Shown here in pieces: positions 53,887 through 62,173 of a stretch of DNA of 64,000 nt. Position 1 is the stretch's first letter; the number at the start of each line of letters is the position of its first letter. The stretch is from the NCBI RefSeq assembly GCF_003326475.1, contig NZ_JPWA01000025.1, positions 1-64,000 of the forward strand, written 5' to 3'. The translations under genes were made by a program, and so were the position numbers. The notes beneath the pieces were generated by a model. It had not been told where the DNA came from and did no database searches. It worked only from the letters and a program-made list of their open reading frames with translations. The DNA comes from Thalassospira xianhensis MCCC 1A02616 (GTDB lineage Bacteria; Pseudomonadota; Alphaproteobacteria; Rhodospirillales; Thalassospiraceae).

Positions 53887-55976
53887 GCGGTTTCTCCCAT
53901 CAGGGGTGGCAGGTCGGGCACGAATGCCTTATCTGCCCGGCGATCCAGCACCGGTGCGCCCGTGCGGCATAAGGCACGACGCAGCGCAATCAGAGGGATC
54001 AGCAATTTATCGCGAAGTGGTGTCGGCGAAATTGCCACGACTTCGCGCAGGATATTGTCAATTTCATCGAGGATCACAGGATCAGGCAGGGCGGAGAAGT
54101 CATGACGACGATTGTCGAAATGGCGGGCCATGTTTCGCAAAACGACGTCAAGCTTTGTTGCAATGCGTTGATCCGCCAGCGCCCTGAAACGACGTAAATC
54201 ATAGATGCTAGCCGCGATTGAAACTTCGGGCATTGCTCGGATCAGGGTGTCACGATGGTCCGGTGCAAGTGCCAACCGCGGCAAAATCAACCCCTGCCGA
54301 TCCAGTAACCGGCGGATCATGACCATCCGCGGTAAACGGAGTGTCCCGCGCGCAATTGCACTGATATCGCGCCAGTTCGATATCACCAGCCGCCGAATAC
54401 TGGCATCAACTGTCACGCTGCGCACGAAGGCTGTAACAATTGCCGCCACAGCAAAACCGGCAAGAGACGCAATTCCGCTATCAAGCAGGGCGGCAAAATT
54501 GCTGCTGTAACTGGTATCGACGTTTAGAATCATCACGACATTAACCAGCATCGCCAGACCAAACCCGTAGGTCTGCGGGGAGGTCATCAACACACCCAGC
54601 AAAAGAAAATATGGTGCAAACGCCATCACAAGAAGCGGGAAACCATCAATGCCGGGCAGAATCGCAAGGCTATAGACAATCACGACAACGATTGCCATCG
54701 CGGTATAACGAATAAAACCCTTTAATGCCGGAACCGGATTATCAAGAAACGACATGATACTTGCACCGACGGCCGCCATCATCGCGGCTGTACTGCCCGC
54801 AGGCCATGCTGTCACGATCCAGAAACCACACACCAGCAGCGTTGCTATCACCGCCGTCAGGCCAGACCGGAATGCAACGCCATAATCCCGATGCAACGCC
54901 TTGTCCTGCGCGCTGTCGCGCCAGCGATCCACGACGTCGGCTGGAACATTGTCTTTACGCAAGCCGTCCCACAACCGGCAGCAATCGGAATGAAAATTCA
55001 AAAGCCGATGCAGACGATTGCAAAGATTCAGCTGCAACAGGCCATCCCACTCCGCCGCATTCGCAAACTCGGCACCATATGCGGCAATTCGCGCATGCAG
55101 CGCCTGCGTTGACGAACCATCATAGTGGCCGGTTGCGATATGGATCGCAATATCGTCCAGAATAGCCTGCAAATCTTTGGGTATTGACCCACTGTGACCA
55201 ACAAGAGCAGCTATTCTGTCATGAACGGCGTAAAGCACAGGCAAAAGAGCCGCAATCGCACTTTGCAAGGCCTGCAACTGGCGGGTTCGACCGGCAAACC
55301 GGGACCGTTCATATCCCAAATGAACGGCAAGCCCGTGCAATTCGCCAATATCCGCCGCGATGCGTGTGCGGTCCTGATGCAATTTTTCGGTGTCAGAACC
55401 GGCATCAAAACTTAGCTTTGCCAGTTCGGCAATATCGCCCATCCAGCCATCGATCCGTGCCGCAATGACCGGCCCGACATGACGGGGGAAAACAATATGG
55501 CTCACCAGCGTGGCGCAGACAATGCCAAGGGAAATTTCCTGGACGCGCGCAACGGCCGTATCAAAGATAAACCCGGGATCAGTGACACAGGGAAAACCGA
55601 CAATCGCCGCGGTATAGCCCGCCAACATGAAAAGGTAGCTTTTGGGCGTACGGTCCAACCGTGACAGATAAAGACAACCACCAACCCAAAGAGCGAGCGC
55701 AAGCGAGAGCAGAACAGGCGCATTCACAAGGGTCGGCACCATCACAATGGCTGCAACCGCCCCAATGATCGTTCCGATCACACGATAAAGTGCCTTGGAC
55801 GCCAGAACACCGGACAAAGGATGGGCAACGATATAGACCGTGGCCATCGCCCAGACAGGCCGATCAAGATCAAAGGCCAGGGCAATAAACAGCGCGAGAA
55901 CCGACGCCACGAATGTCTTTGCCGAAAACAGCCAGTCGGCACCTTTGGGACGCAGGGCAAGGATATTTGCAAACAT
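53883..55976 (-). CDS. FUSC-family aromatic-acid exporter (AaeB-like)
   Basis: A 697-residue inner-membrane protein with two groups of hydrophobic helices (about residues 20-165 and 365-520) separated and followed by soluble helical regions, the layout of the fusaric-acid-resistance/AaeB family. The N-terminal AFDLDRPVWAMATVYIVAHPLSG is characteristic. Such pumps export aromatic carboxylic acids and related weak acids with the adaptor and DUF1656 partner. It follows a MarR-type regulator gene by 14 bases in the same operon. Confidence 0.93.
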   Translation of the reverse strand: MFANILALRPKGADWLFSAKTFVASVLALFIALAFDLDRPVWAMATVYIVAHPLSGVLASKALYRVIGTIIGAVAAIVMVPTLVNAPVLLSLALALWVGGCLYLSRLDRTPKSYLFMLAGYTAAIVGFPCVTDPGFIFDTAVARVQEISLGIVCATLVSHIVFPRHVGPVIAARIDGWMGDIAELAKLSFDAGSDTEKLHQDRTRIAADIGELHGLAVHLGYERSRFAGRTRQLQALQSAIAALLPVLYAVHDRIAALVGHSGSIPKDLQAILDDIAIHIATGHYDGSSTQALHARIAAYGAEFANAAEWDGLLQLNLCNRLHRLLNFHSDCCRLWDGLRKDNVPADVVDRWRDSAQDKALHRDYGVAFRSGLTAVIATLLVCGFWIVTAWPAGSTAAMMAAVGASIMSFLDNPVPALKGFIRYTAMAIVVVIVYSLAILPGIDGFPLLVMAFAPYFLLLGVLMTSPQTYGFGLAMLVNVVMILNVDTSYSSNFAALLDSGIASLAGFAVAAIVTAFVRSVTVDASIRRLVISNWRDISAIARGTLRLPRMVMIRRLLDRQGLILPRLALAPDHRDTLIRAMPEVSIAASIYDLRRFRALADQRIATKLDVVLRNMARHFDNRRHDFSALPDPVILDEIDNILREVVAISPTPLRDKLLIPLIALRRALCRTGAPVLDRRADKAFVPDLPPLMGETA

Positions 55977-55990
55977 TTTATCCTTCCCCC

Positions 55991-56452
55991 TTACTGGACG
56001 TTACCGTCGCGTTCCGCCAGCTTGCCAAGCAATTGCTGCATGACATCAAGTGTGGTCGCGAGGTTTTCGGGATCGATATCCGCCGTCAATTCGTTGCGGA
56101 TATCGGCAAGGATGATCTCGATCTCAGCGGCCTTGTCTTGACCTGGCGCCGTTAGCGCAACCATTTTGGCGCGCCGGTCACTCAGGTCGCACACCCGCGA
56201 AATAAGCCCGTCGCGTTCCAGCGCATCGATAACCCGCACAAGCGATGGGCCTTCAACACCAATCTCATCTGCGATCAAGCCTTGCCGCACCGAACCGCCA
56301 GCCCGATTAAGAACAATCAGGGGCATGACCATGGTCTGAGACAGGCCATGCGATTGCAATGTACGGTCAATCTCGCGCCGCCAACAGCGTGCGACATGCA
56401 TCAACGTGCTTCCAAGGCTCAGATAAGGGGTATCGGGATCATTGTTTTCCAT
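55991..56452 (-). CDS. MarR-family regulator of the efflux operon
   Basis: A 153-residue MarR-type winged-helix repressor, residues 30-130 forming the DNA-binding core with VRQGLIADEIGVEGPSLVRV as the recognition region and the wing LSDRRAKMVALT. It is the first gene of marR-FUSC-DUF1656-HlyD and probably represses the operon until an aromatic acid binds. The ATG at 56452 is used; a TTG two codons upstream is possible. The ribosome site is weak. A strong palindrome covers its promoter. Confidence 0.92.
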   Translation of the reverse strand: MENNDPDTPYLSLGSTLMHVARCWRREIDRTLQSHGLSQTMVMPLIVLNRAGGSVRQGLIADEIGVEGPSLVRVIDALERDGLISRVCDLSDRRAKMVALTAPGQDKAAEIEIILADIRNELTADIDPENLATTLDVMQQLLGKLAERDGNVQ

Positions 56453-56475
56453 GCGCAAAACATAACAGAAAAATT

Positions 56476-56506
56476 AGATAGGATTCTAACTATTATAATC
56501 CTATCT
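56476..56506 (-). promoter_or_regulatory. MarR operator overlapping the promoter
   Basis: A perfect 10-base inverted repeat AGATAGGATT/AATCCTATCT with an 11-base spacer lies 24 bases before the MarR start. The spacer and left arm contain a TATAAT -10 box on the minus strand. Outer ATAACAG/CTGTTAT motifs extend the symmetry. This is the expected form of autorepression. Confidence 0.7.
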
Positions 56507-56593
56507 GTTATGCGTCACGGGCATAAATCCACCCCTGCACATGGCAGAATGAAAATTATCAATCTATATTCAATGAGTTAAACAATGGCCGCG

Positions 56594-57763
56594 CTATTGA
56601 GCCTTACCAAACAGGCCCGACAACAGCAGACCCGTCACAGGTGGCACCTCGTTTAACGCCCGCCCATTGGACAGGAAAACAATCGCGACACCCTGTTTTG
56701 GAAACCATGAAAATTCTGCGGAATACCCGAAATAAATTCCGTCATGCCCCCAAACCGGCCCCCAGTTGGTATTGCCGATCATCATGCCATAACCATAGGA
56801 ACCTTCCCCGGCAAACAGCGTATCGGTCGTCGCGCGTTCCAGCGCGTTCGAACCAAGTAGAATGCTATCAGCAAAAAGAGCCCGCCCGAATTTCAAAAGG
56901 TCTTCTGCAGTTGAAATCACCCCGCCATCGGCCAACTGATCACCAACATCAAAATCGGTAACGTCTTCAAGCTTGCCATCCCCGTCGGCATCATCGAAAC
57001 CACGCGCCAGATCATCCGGTCGCGGATAGCGGCCAAAGGACGTATTGCGCATGTCTGCCGGTTCGAAAATCCGCCGATTGAACACTGCTTCAATATGATC
57101 GCCTTCGACCTGCTCGATCAGAATGCCCAGCAGGATGTAGTTGCTGTTGGACGGATTATATTGCGTTCCGGGTTTGAAATGCGCCTCGCGTCCCGCAATC
57201 AGTGGCAGCAATTCACGATTGCGCCATCCGTGCTGAGGATCGCGACCTACCAGCTCAAAGAAAAACTCCCCATCCAGATAATCGGGAATACCCGAACTGT
57301 TGCGCAAAAGATCGCGAATGGTGGCAATTCTGGCGTTGGCAATCTTATCGCGGAACTCTTCGGGAAGCCATTTGGCAATCGGATCGGCAAGATCGATCCG
57401 CTTTTCGGATGCCAGCTGCAACACAACAACCGCCGTCATCATCTTGGTCAGCGATCCGATATAGAATTGCCTGTCCCGGGTCATGCCCTTGTCGGGATTT
57501 ACTGCAGCATAGCCAGTCGCGGCAAAGCGCATCTTACCATCACTGTAACCGATACCGATCACACCGCCCGGCAACCCGGCCTGCTCGACATATTGCCGCA
57601 GAAATTTGACAAGAGGATCGCCCGGTTCTGTTTTTTCCTCGGCATAGGCCAATTGCGATGCTGATATCACGGTGACCAGTATAAAAAACACCGGCATCCA
57701 AAGCCGCCAAAGGCCTGCAATCACGATTTTGTCCCCGAAAAACGTCAAATTTGGCGCCAACAT
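56594..57763 (-). CDS. Beta-lactamase-family serine hydrolase, exported
   Basis: A 389-residue penicillin-binding-protein-like serine hydrolase (class C beta-lactamase/D-aminopeptidase family). A hydrophobic signal segment covers about residues 18-42 and ends QLAYA, so it is periplasmic. The nucleophile motif SxxK is SLTK (near residue 104), the second motif is in QYNPSNSNYILLG, and the third is GHDG. The stretch DDADGDGKLEDVTDFD near residue 255 resembles a calcium-binding insert. True penicillinase activity is not implied; the family includes esterases and peptidases. It stands alone on the minus strand before the MarR gene. Confidence 0.88.
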   Translation of the reverse strand: MLAPNLTFFGDKIVIAGLWRLWMPVFFILVTVISASQLAYAEEKTEPGDPLVKFLRQYVEQAGLPGGVIGIGYSDGKMRFAATGYAAVNPDKGMTRDRQFYIGSLTKMMTAVVVLQLASEKRIDLADPIAKWLPEEFRDKIANARIATIRDLLRNSSGIPDYLDGEFFFELVGRDPQHGWRNRELLPLIAGREAHFKPGTQYNPSNSNYILLGILIEQVEGDHIEAVFNRRIFEPADMRNTSFGRYPRPDDLARGFDDADGDGKLEDVTDFDVGDQLADGGVISTAEDLLKFGRALFADSILLGSNALERATTDTLFAGEGSYGYGMMIGNTNWGPVWGHDGIYFGYSAEFSWFPKQGVAIVFLSNGRALNEVPPVTGLLLSGLFGKAQ

Positions 57764-57786
57764 TGATCAAGTTACTTGTCGGCTGG

Positions 57787-58119
57787 TTAACCCGTTGATT
57801 TATCCATCTGTTTTATCCATGTGGCCAGTGCCGCCCGAAATTCGGAAGACGGCACCCAGACAGTTTCTTCGCCGTGCTCTTCATATGCCGGCGCAATTTC
57901 ACAAATGGCCGGATCCACTTTTAAAATATAGGCATTCATTGCCATCTCCCGATGGCCTTCACTGCCATTGATTACAGCATCCAGCCGATCAAGCACGATC
58001 TGCGCCCATTCCGGCGCATTCTGAATATCCATAACAAGACAGGCGGCGATGCGATCATGCCCTTCGTCGCCAACAATCCTGCCGGGCCAATCGGGCACCA
58101 TCATTTCACCGCCTGCCAT
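57787..58119 (-). CDS. Small acidic protein, possible immunity partner of the EndoU gene
   Basis: A 110-residue acidic cytoplasmic protein with no signal peptide. I cannot assign a family with confidence; it has an N-terminal MVPDWPGRIVGDEGHD segment, a central strand AMNAYILKVDPAICEI, and a C-terminal helix SSEFRAALATWIKQM, loosely like the layout of YacL-type small proteins. The ATG at 58119 has GAGG nine bases upstream. It starts 22 bases after the stop of the secreted EndoU ribonuclease gene on the same strand. The toxin-then-small-acidic-protein order is that of toxin/immunity pairs, so an inhibitor role is suggested, but this is inference from position and charge only. Confidence 0.7.
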   Translation of the reverse strand: MAGGEMMVPDWPGRIVGDEGHDRIAACLVMDIQNAPEWAQIVLDRLDAVINGSEGHREMAMNAYILKVDPAICEIAPAYEEHGEETVWVPSSEFRAALATWIKQMDKSTG

Positions 58120-58141
58120 TTTCAAGCCTCACATTTCACGG

Positions 58142-58711
58142 TTAACGCAGCGGGAACGCGGTGTTGATGTTTCCACCATTGATCCCTACCGCAATATAGA
58201 AACGGTTTGAATCGTCGTCACCTTCGCAATACGGCCCCTGTGTCGCCAACACCGGATCGGGTCGGTTTTTTCCGCACACCACCCAACCGGGCGCACCGGC
58301 CGGACAGGCTTCCTGATTGGCCTCGGCATAAAGGATGGAGTTCACAACCTCATCCTGGGAACAGCTGTCGGGGAACATTGTCGAAATCGATTTCGGAACT
58401 CCGTTCTTATCGAAGGATATGTTGTAGATTCCCATCGGGTTAGCTGTCTGGGTGATCACAACATTCGTAATTCCCCCACCCGCAGGATTGCTTCCGCCGG
58501 GACGAGAATGGAAGCCGACGGCTTTGCCTCTGCTGTTAATCTCGCCACAGAAAACGTGGTCGCCATTAATGTCGGGCAGGCCGGCATTCGTGATTGTGCC
58601 GACCGGGCATGCAACCTGCGCCATCGCAGATGTAACGCTGAGCATAGACAGCCCGCACATCAGAAGGATCGCGGATGCGAAAGTTCGGGGAAGCTTTGAA
58701 AGTGTCGTCAT
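58142..58711 (-). CDS. Secreted EndoU-type ribonuclease
   Basis: A 189-residue protein with a clear Sec signal peptide (residues 1-32, cut after SAMAQ). The mature part is almost entirely a bacterial EndoU domain (PF14436-like): first catalytic histidine H52 in GDHVFCGEINSRGKAVGFH, second H68 in GFHSRPGG, the FPDSCSQDEVVNSILYA helix, and the C-terminal NINTAFPL holding T184 next to the aromatic position. In CDI and WXG-type toxins this domain is a nuclease on a long carrier; here it has no carrier and its own signal peptide. Six cysteines in the mature protein could form three disulfides, fitting an exported enzyme. A small acidic gene follows directly. Confidence 0.82.
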   Translation of the reverse strand: MTTLSKLPRTFASAILLMCGLSMLSVTSAMAQVACPVGTITNAGLPDINGDHVFCGEINSRGKAVGFHSRPGGSNPAGGGITNVVITQTANPMGIYNISFDKNGVPKSISTMFPDSCSQDEVVNSILYAEANQEACPAGAPGWVVCGKNRPDPVLATQGPYCEGDDDSNRFYIAVGINGGNINTAFPLR

Positions 58712-58818
58712 AAACGACCTCCTTTGCCTTGTCCTGTGCAGTTCCTGCCGCAACCATCAGGGCCGCGACATACTGCCCGGAACAGACGCCGCCAACCCTG
58801 CACTGTGAAGCCACGACA

Positions 58819-60195
58819 TTAGAGCTGCGAGAATTCCAGTCCGATCCGAAGTGCTAAGACACTTGCAGGCTCAAAGCGCATCGGCACACCACCGATTTTG
58901 CCGCCATGCCATTGCGCCTTGGTCAGGACAAATGCCCCAAGCGGCAGGGCATGACTGGTGCGGAAATTGACCAGTGCACGGATTTCCTTGGGCTTGCGAA
59001 TACCTTCGTCCCGCCACAGACAGTGATAGGCAAAAAGCGGTGTTCCGCTGCGCCGGTCAAGGAAGACAAACGGCACCTCGTAATGCCCCCAACGTGCATA
59101 ATACAGGCTTTCGATCCCCACGCTTGATGTCAGAAACTGGGTCTGAATGGCGGTTTCTGCTAGCCGGGTAATTGTCGCACTATCCATCGCCTTTGCACCA
59201 ATCAGGCCGGTCCGAAGGCCCGGATGGATCAAATGTACCTTGAATGCCACCGCGCGCTGAAATGGCTTGGCGTCCTGATCGACGCGTTCAAGCCTGCGCA
59301 CCAGCCACGCACTTTCAAGATATTCAAGATAACGACGCAGCGTGTTTTTGGCGATATCGAGTTCGCGCGCCAGTGTCTCAATCGAAAATTCCGCGCCCGT
59401 ATTGTAGGCAAGAAGCACAAACAATCGATGTAAATCCGACGGGCTTGAAATACCATGCAGCCCCGGAAGATCCGAATGAAGAGAGCGGTGGATTGACCCT
59501 GCCTCGCCATCACGATCATGGAAACCGCCTTCGTTGATATAGGCTTCAAACAGGTCGTTAAGCTCTATCAGGCCATCGGGAACATCGGTGGTATAGCGCC
59601 CGACATTCGGTGTTTGCGGTAAGACATCCGATGGCGCGATCCCCCGCTGCTGAAGATATTCGGCGAAACTGAAGGGTGGTAAAAACATGCTTTGAATATG
59701 GCCAAGCGCATCCGGCTTTGGCGCCAGCGCGCTAACTGCGACCACGCGCAACATCGGATCAGCGACCAGCAATTTCGCCATCCGGTCTTCCCAGTCACGC
59801 TGATAGGAAACCTCGTCGATAAACAGCCATAGCGGATGATCTGCCGATATGCCCCGCATGGAACGCAGAAGCTTTGGCAGACGCGGCAGATCGATTTCAA
59901 GAAACAGCGGATGCTCAAGCGAAATATAGCAAACATGACGTCGCGGCGTATCCGCATTCAGCAATTCAGCCACCGCCTGACGCAGCATGACGGTTTTACC
60001 AACCCCGCGTGGCCCGGTTAAAACAACGGCCTTCAAGCCGTCATTCTTTTCAATCGCCGTCCAGAACCGTTTGAAAAAGGTACGCTGCGGCAGATCATGA
60101 ACCAGATCGTCGGTAATGCCATCCCACCATGGATTATCAAGCATCAGCCGGTGCAGGAAGTCCTGCTCGCCCGGATGTTCAATCATGGTCGCCAT
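58819..60195 (-). CDS. AAA ATPase with DUF4143-type C-terminus
   Basis: A 458-residue ATPase of the AAA_14/DUF4143 family. Walker A is LTGPRGVGKTVMLRQ, Walker B with following residues is LWLFIDEVSYQ, and a winged-helix segment LARELDIAKNTLRRYLEYLE lies near residue 280, followed by the nuclease-like DUF4143 region. Such proteins are widespread and variable in bacteria; proposed roles include DNA-linked processes, but none is established. The start is set at the ATG 60195 (GGGGTG before it); 60186 is an alternative. It lies 107 bases upstream of the EndoU gene on the same strand, but co-transcription is uncertain. Confidence 0.85.
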   Translation of the reverse strand: MATMIEHPGEQDFLHRLMLDNPWWDGITDDLVHDLPQRTFFKRFWTAIEKNDGLKAVVLTGPRGVGKTVMLRQAVAELLNADTPRRHVCYISLEHPLFLEIDLPRLPKLLRSMRGISADHPLWLFIDEVSYQRDWEDRMAKLLVADPMLRVVAVSALAPKPDALGHIQSMFLPPFSFAEYLQQRGIAPSDVLPQTPNVGRYTTDVPDGLIELNDLFEAYINEGGFHDRDGEAGSIHRSLHSDLPGLHGISSPSDLHRLFVLLAYNTGAEFSIETLARELDIAKNTLRRYLEYLESAWLVRRLERVDQDAKPFQRAVAFKVHLIHPGLRTGLIGAKAMDSATITRLAETAIQTQFLTSSVGIESLYYARWGHYEVPFVFLDRRSGTPLFAYHCLWRDEGIRKPKEIRALVNFRTSHALPLGAFVLTKAQWHGGKIGGVPMRFEPASVLALRIGLEFSQL

Positions 60196-60351
60196 TATCA
60201 CCCCACCCCGTTTTCCGGCCGATTTTCCAGCATGCCCGCATCATGTTCGGCATCAAGCTAACCGGGAAAGCCTTTAAATTAGGTATAGTGATAAACGCTA
60301 TTTCGATGGTTTTCAGCAAATACTTGCAATTCCACCCAAGTTTCCCAGAAG

Positions 60352-60381
60352 AAGAAACCGGGCCTGTAAAACAGGCCCGGT
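60352..60381 (-). terminator. Terminator of the psp operon
   Basis: A perfect 10-pair GC-rich stem CCGGGCCTGT/ACAGGCCCGG with a three-base loop (60358-60380), followed on the minus strand by TTTCTTCTTC, about 80 bases after pspC. Confidence 0.8.
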
Positions 60382-60458
60382 CAGGTAGCAATGCTGAATG
60401 TCACGCGGTATCACTGCGAGGCAGGGGGGGATTGATACCGGCATCATCACAGCATGCG

Positions 60459-61037
60459 TTACGCTTTATCGTTGGGGGAAGATGAAGCGTTGTCAGCTTT
60501 ACCACCGACATCATTTTTGTCGCTGGTATCGTCCTTTTTCATCTTTTCAAGCTCGGAGGCGAGCCGGTAATCACCTGAGGCCACATAGCCTTCCATCGAA
60601 CCGGTCCGACGTTCGAGATCATCGAATTTCTCGCGAAGCTCATCCATCCAGGGCTCTTCAAAGTCAACCCCCATGGTCGGACGTTCTTCTGCTGCACCGG
60701 CAAGCGTGGCCGAAGCGTTATATGAACCGGGGCGACCGGCACCGCGGAATTTGCCGCGCAGACCATCAAACCATTCCGGATGATGCACATAGGCCCATGC
60801 AAGGGCAAACAGCATCACACCGACAGGGAAGCTGAAAATCAGGATCAGAATGAAGGCGATCAGAACCCCTTTGCGCGGGATACCGAACTTCTCCGCAATC
60901 CCGCGTGTTGTCCGGCGAATGACACCACCACATTCCCTGCCATCCTGGTCATGATGCCGGAACCGACATCCGCCATGACGATGTTTCTTGTGACCGCGCT
61001 GATAACCGGCACCGGCAGCAGCTTGCTGTGCAGTCAT
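60459..61037 (-). CDS. pspC: Phage shock protein PspC with extra N- and C-terminal regions
   Basis: A 192-residue PspC-domain membrane protein. The PspC core (RTTRGIAEKFGIPRKGVLIAF with a long hydrophobic helix) is at about residues 40-95; PspC relays envelope stress to PspA with PspB. The N-terminal 35 residues are unusually rich in histidine and cysteine (GHKKHRHGGCRFRHHDQDG), and the C-terminal 90 residues form a predicted helical tail (DELREKFDDLERRTGSMEG). Escherichia coli PspC is only about 120 residues. The ATG at 61037 overlaps the pspB stop in ATGA and has GGAGG before it. Confidence 0.9.
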   Translation of the reverse strand: MTAQQAAAGAGYQRGHKKHRHGGCRFRHHDQDGRECGGVIRRTTRGIAEKFGIPRKGVLIAFILILIFSFPVGVMLFALAWAYVHHPEWFDGLRGKFRGAGRPGSYNASATLAGAAEERPTMGVDFEEPWMDELREKFDDLERRTGSMEGYVASGDYRLASELEKMKKDDTSDKNDVGGKADNASSSPNDKA

Positions 61038-61282
61038 ATCCTGTTCCTCCATTCGGCAACCTCGGCATCCAACAGGCGTTCAAGTGTTTCGACACGATTT
61101 TCAAGGCGTTCTGCCCGGCCTTTCAGCATGGCGACGATTTCCTTTTCCTTCGCCACCTGTTCCGGACTGGATTTTTGCTGTTCGGCTTTCATCCGTTTCC
61201 AGAGTGTTATGTAGTGAAACACAACCCATACCGGACCGACAACGACAACAAACACAATTAGCGGTACAGCAATCGCCCACAT
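61034..61282 (-). CDS. pspB: Phage shock protein PspB
   Basis: An 82-residue protein with one N-terminal transmembrane helix (IAVPLIVFVVVVGPVWVVFH) and a cytoplasmic coiled coil, the normal PspB form. It stabilises the stress-sensing complex with PspC at the inner membrane. It lies 56 bases after pspA and overlaps pspC by four bases. Confidence 0.94.
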   Translation of the reverse strand: MWAIAVPLIVFVVVVGPVWVVFHYITLWKRMKAEQQKSSPEQVAKEKEIVAMLKGRAERLENRVETLERLLDAEVAEWRNRI

Positions 61283-61338
61283 TTCAGTCAGCTCAACCTT
61301 TGTCGCAGCTTATCGCATCGAAACACGCAAACCGCTGA

Positions 61339-62004
61339 TTATTTGTCTTTTTTGACCCGAGCCTTAAGCTCTTTCAGATCGTCCTCGATCCCGAGCTCGG
61401 CTTCAAGATCATCGAACTGCTCTTCAAGGCTCTGCCCGCGACCAAGGTCCCAGGAGTCCGCGCCGGCTTCAAGCTCGTCAATGCGACGCTCCATCTGCTC
61501 ATAGCGCAGAAGCGCTTCGTCGATCTGACCGGAATGCAGCTTTTCACGCATCTTGACACGCTTTTCGGCGGTCTGCATGCGGATTTCAACTGCACGCTGC
61601 TTGCCCTTGGCTTCGTTGAGCTTGTTCTGAAGCTTGTTCAGATCATCATCGAACTTGCCAAGCGTTTCCTCGATCACTTCAAGCTCGCGCTCCAGCACGA
61701 CACTCTGATCGGCCAGACGGCGACGCGCCATCAACGCACCTTTCGCCAGATCATCACGACCTTTGGAAATGGCAAATTCTGCTTTGCCTTCCCACTCAAG
61801 CTGACCGTCATGAAGTTTCTTGAGCTTGCGCTCGACTTCCTTCTTGTCGGCAATCGCCTTGACGGCAGCGGAACGAACTTCGACCAGGGTATCTTCCATT
61901 TCCTGGATCATCAATCGAACCATTTTCTCCGGATCTTCGGCACGATCCAGAAGCGAGTTGATATTGGCATTTACGATATCGGACAAACGCGAGAACACGC
62001 CCAT
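61339..62004 (-). CDS. pspA: Phage shock protein PspA
   Basis: A 221-residue coiled-coil PspA/IM30 protein that coats and repairs the stressed inner membrane and holds PspF inactive. The N-terminal amphipathic helix MGVFSRLSDIVNANINSLLD and the long charged helices with DPEKMVRLMIQEMEDTLVEV are typical. It is the first gene of pspABC, behind a sigma-54 promoter. Confidence 0.97.
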   Translation of the reverse strand: MGVFSRLSDIVNANINSLLDRAEDPEKMVRLMIQEMEDTLVEVRSAAVKAIADKKEVERKLKKLHDGQLEWEGKAEFAISKGRDDLAKGALMARRRLADQSVVLERELEVIEETLGKFDDDLNKLQNKLNEAKGKQRAVEIRMQTAEKRVKMREKLHSGQIDEALLRYEQMERRIDELEAGADSWDLGRGQSLEEQFDDLEAELGIEDDLKELKARVKKDK

Positions 62005-62055
62005 TGTCTGATCTCCTTAAGAATACGGGGGACGCAAAAATTCTGATCCAACTAT

Positions 62056-62071
62056 TGCAGGCAGCGTGCCA
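62056..62071 (-). promoter_or_regulatory. Sigma-54 promoter of pspA
   Basis: On the minus strand TGGCACGCTGCCTGCA has the -24 box TGGCAC and the -12 TGC with GG-N10-GC spacing; transcription would start near 62044, about 40 bases before pspA. It faces the pspF gene, as in enterobacteria, where PspF activates this promoter. Confidence 0.8.
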
Positions 62072-62173
62072 GTTTTATTTTTCAAAAAAATCAATGAGTT
62101 AACATATCCTCGCTCTTGGAAAGTTATATTTTTCGCGACTTTAATATCGTTTTTCGATAACGTTTTTCGTGAA

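Noticed and set aside
56594-57763. Antibiotic-resistance beta-lactamase
   Set aside because: The SLTK motif and fold fit the broad serine hydrolase family, but there is nothing that marks it as a true resistance enzyme.
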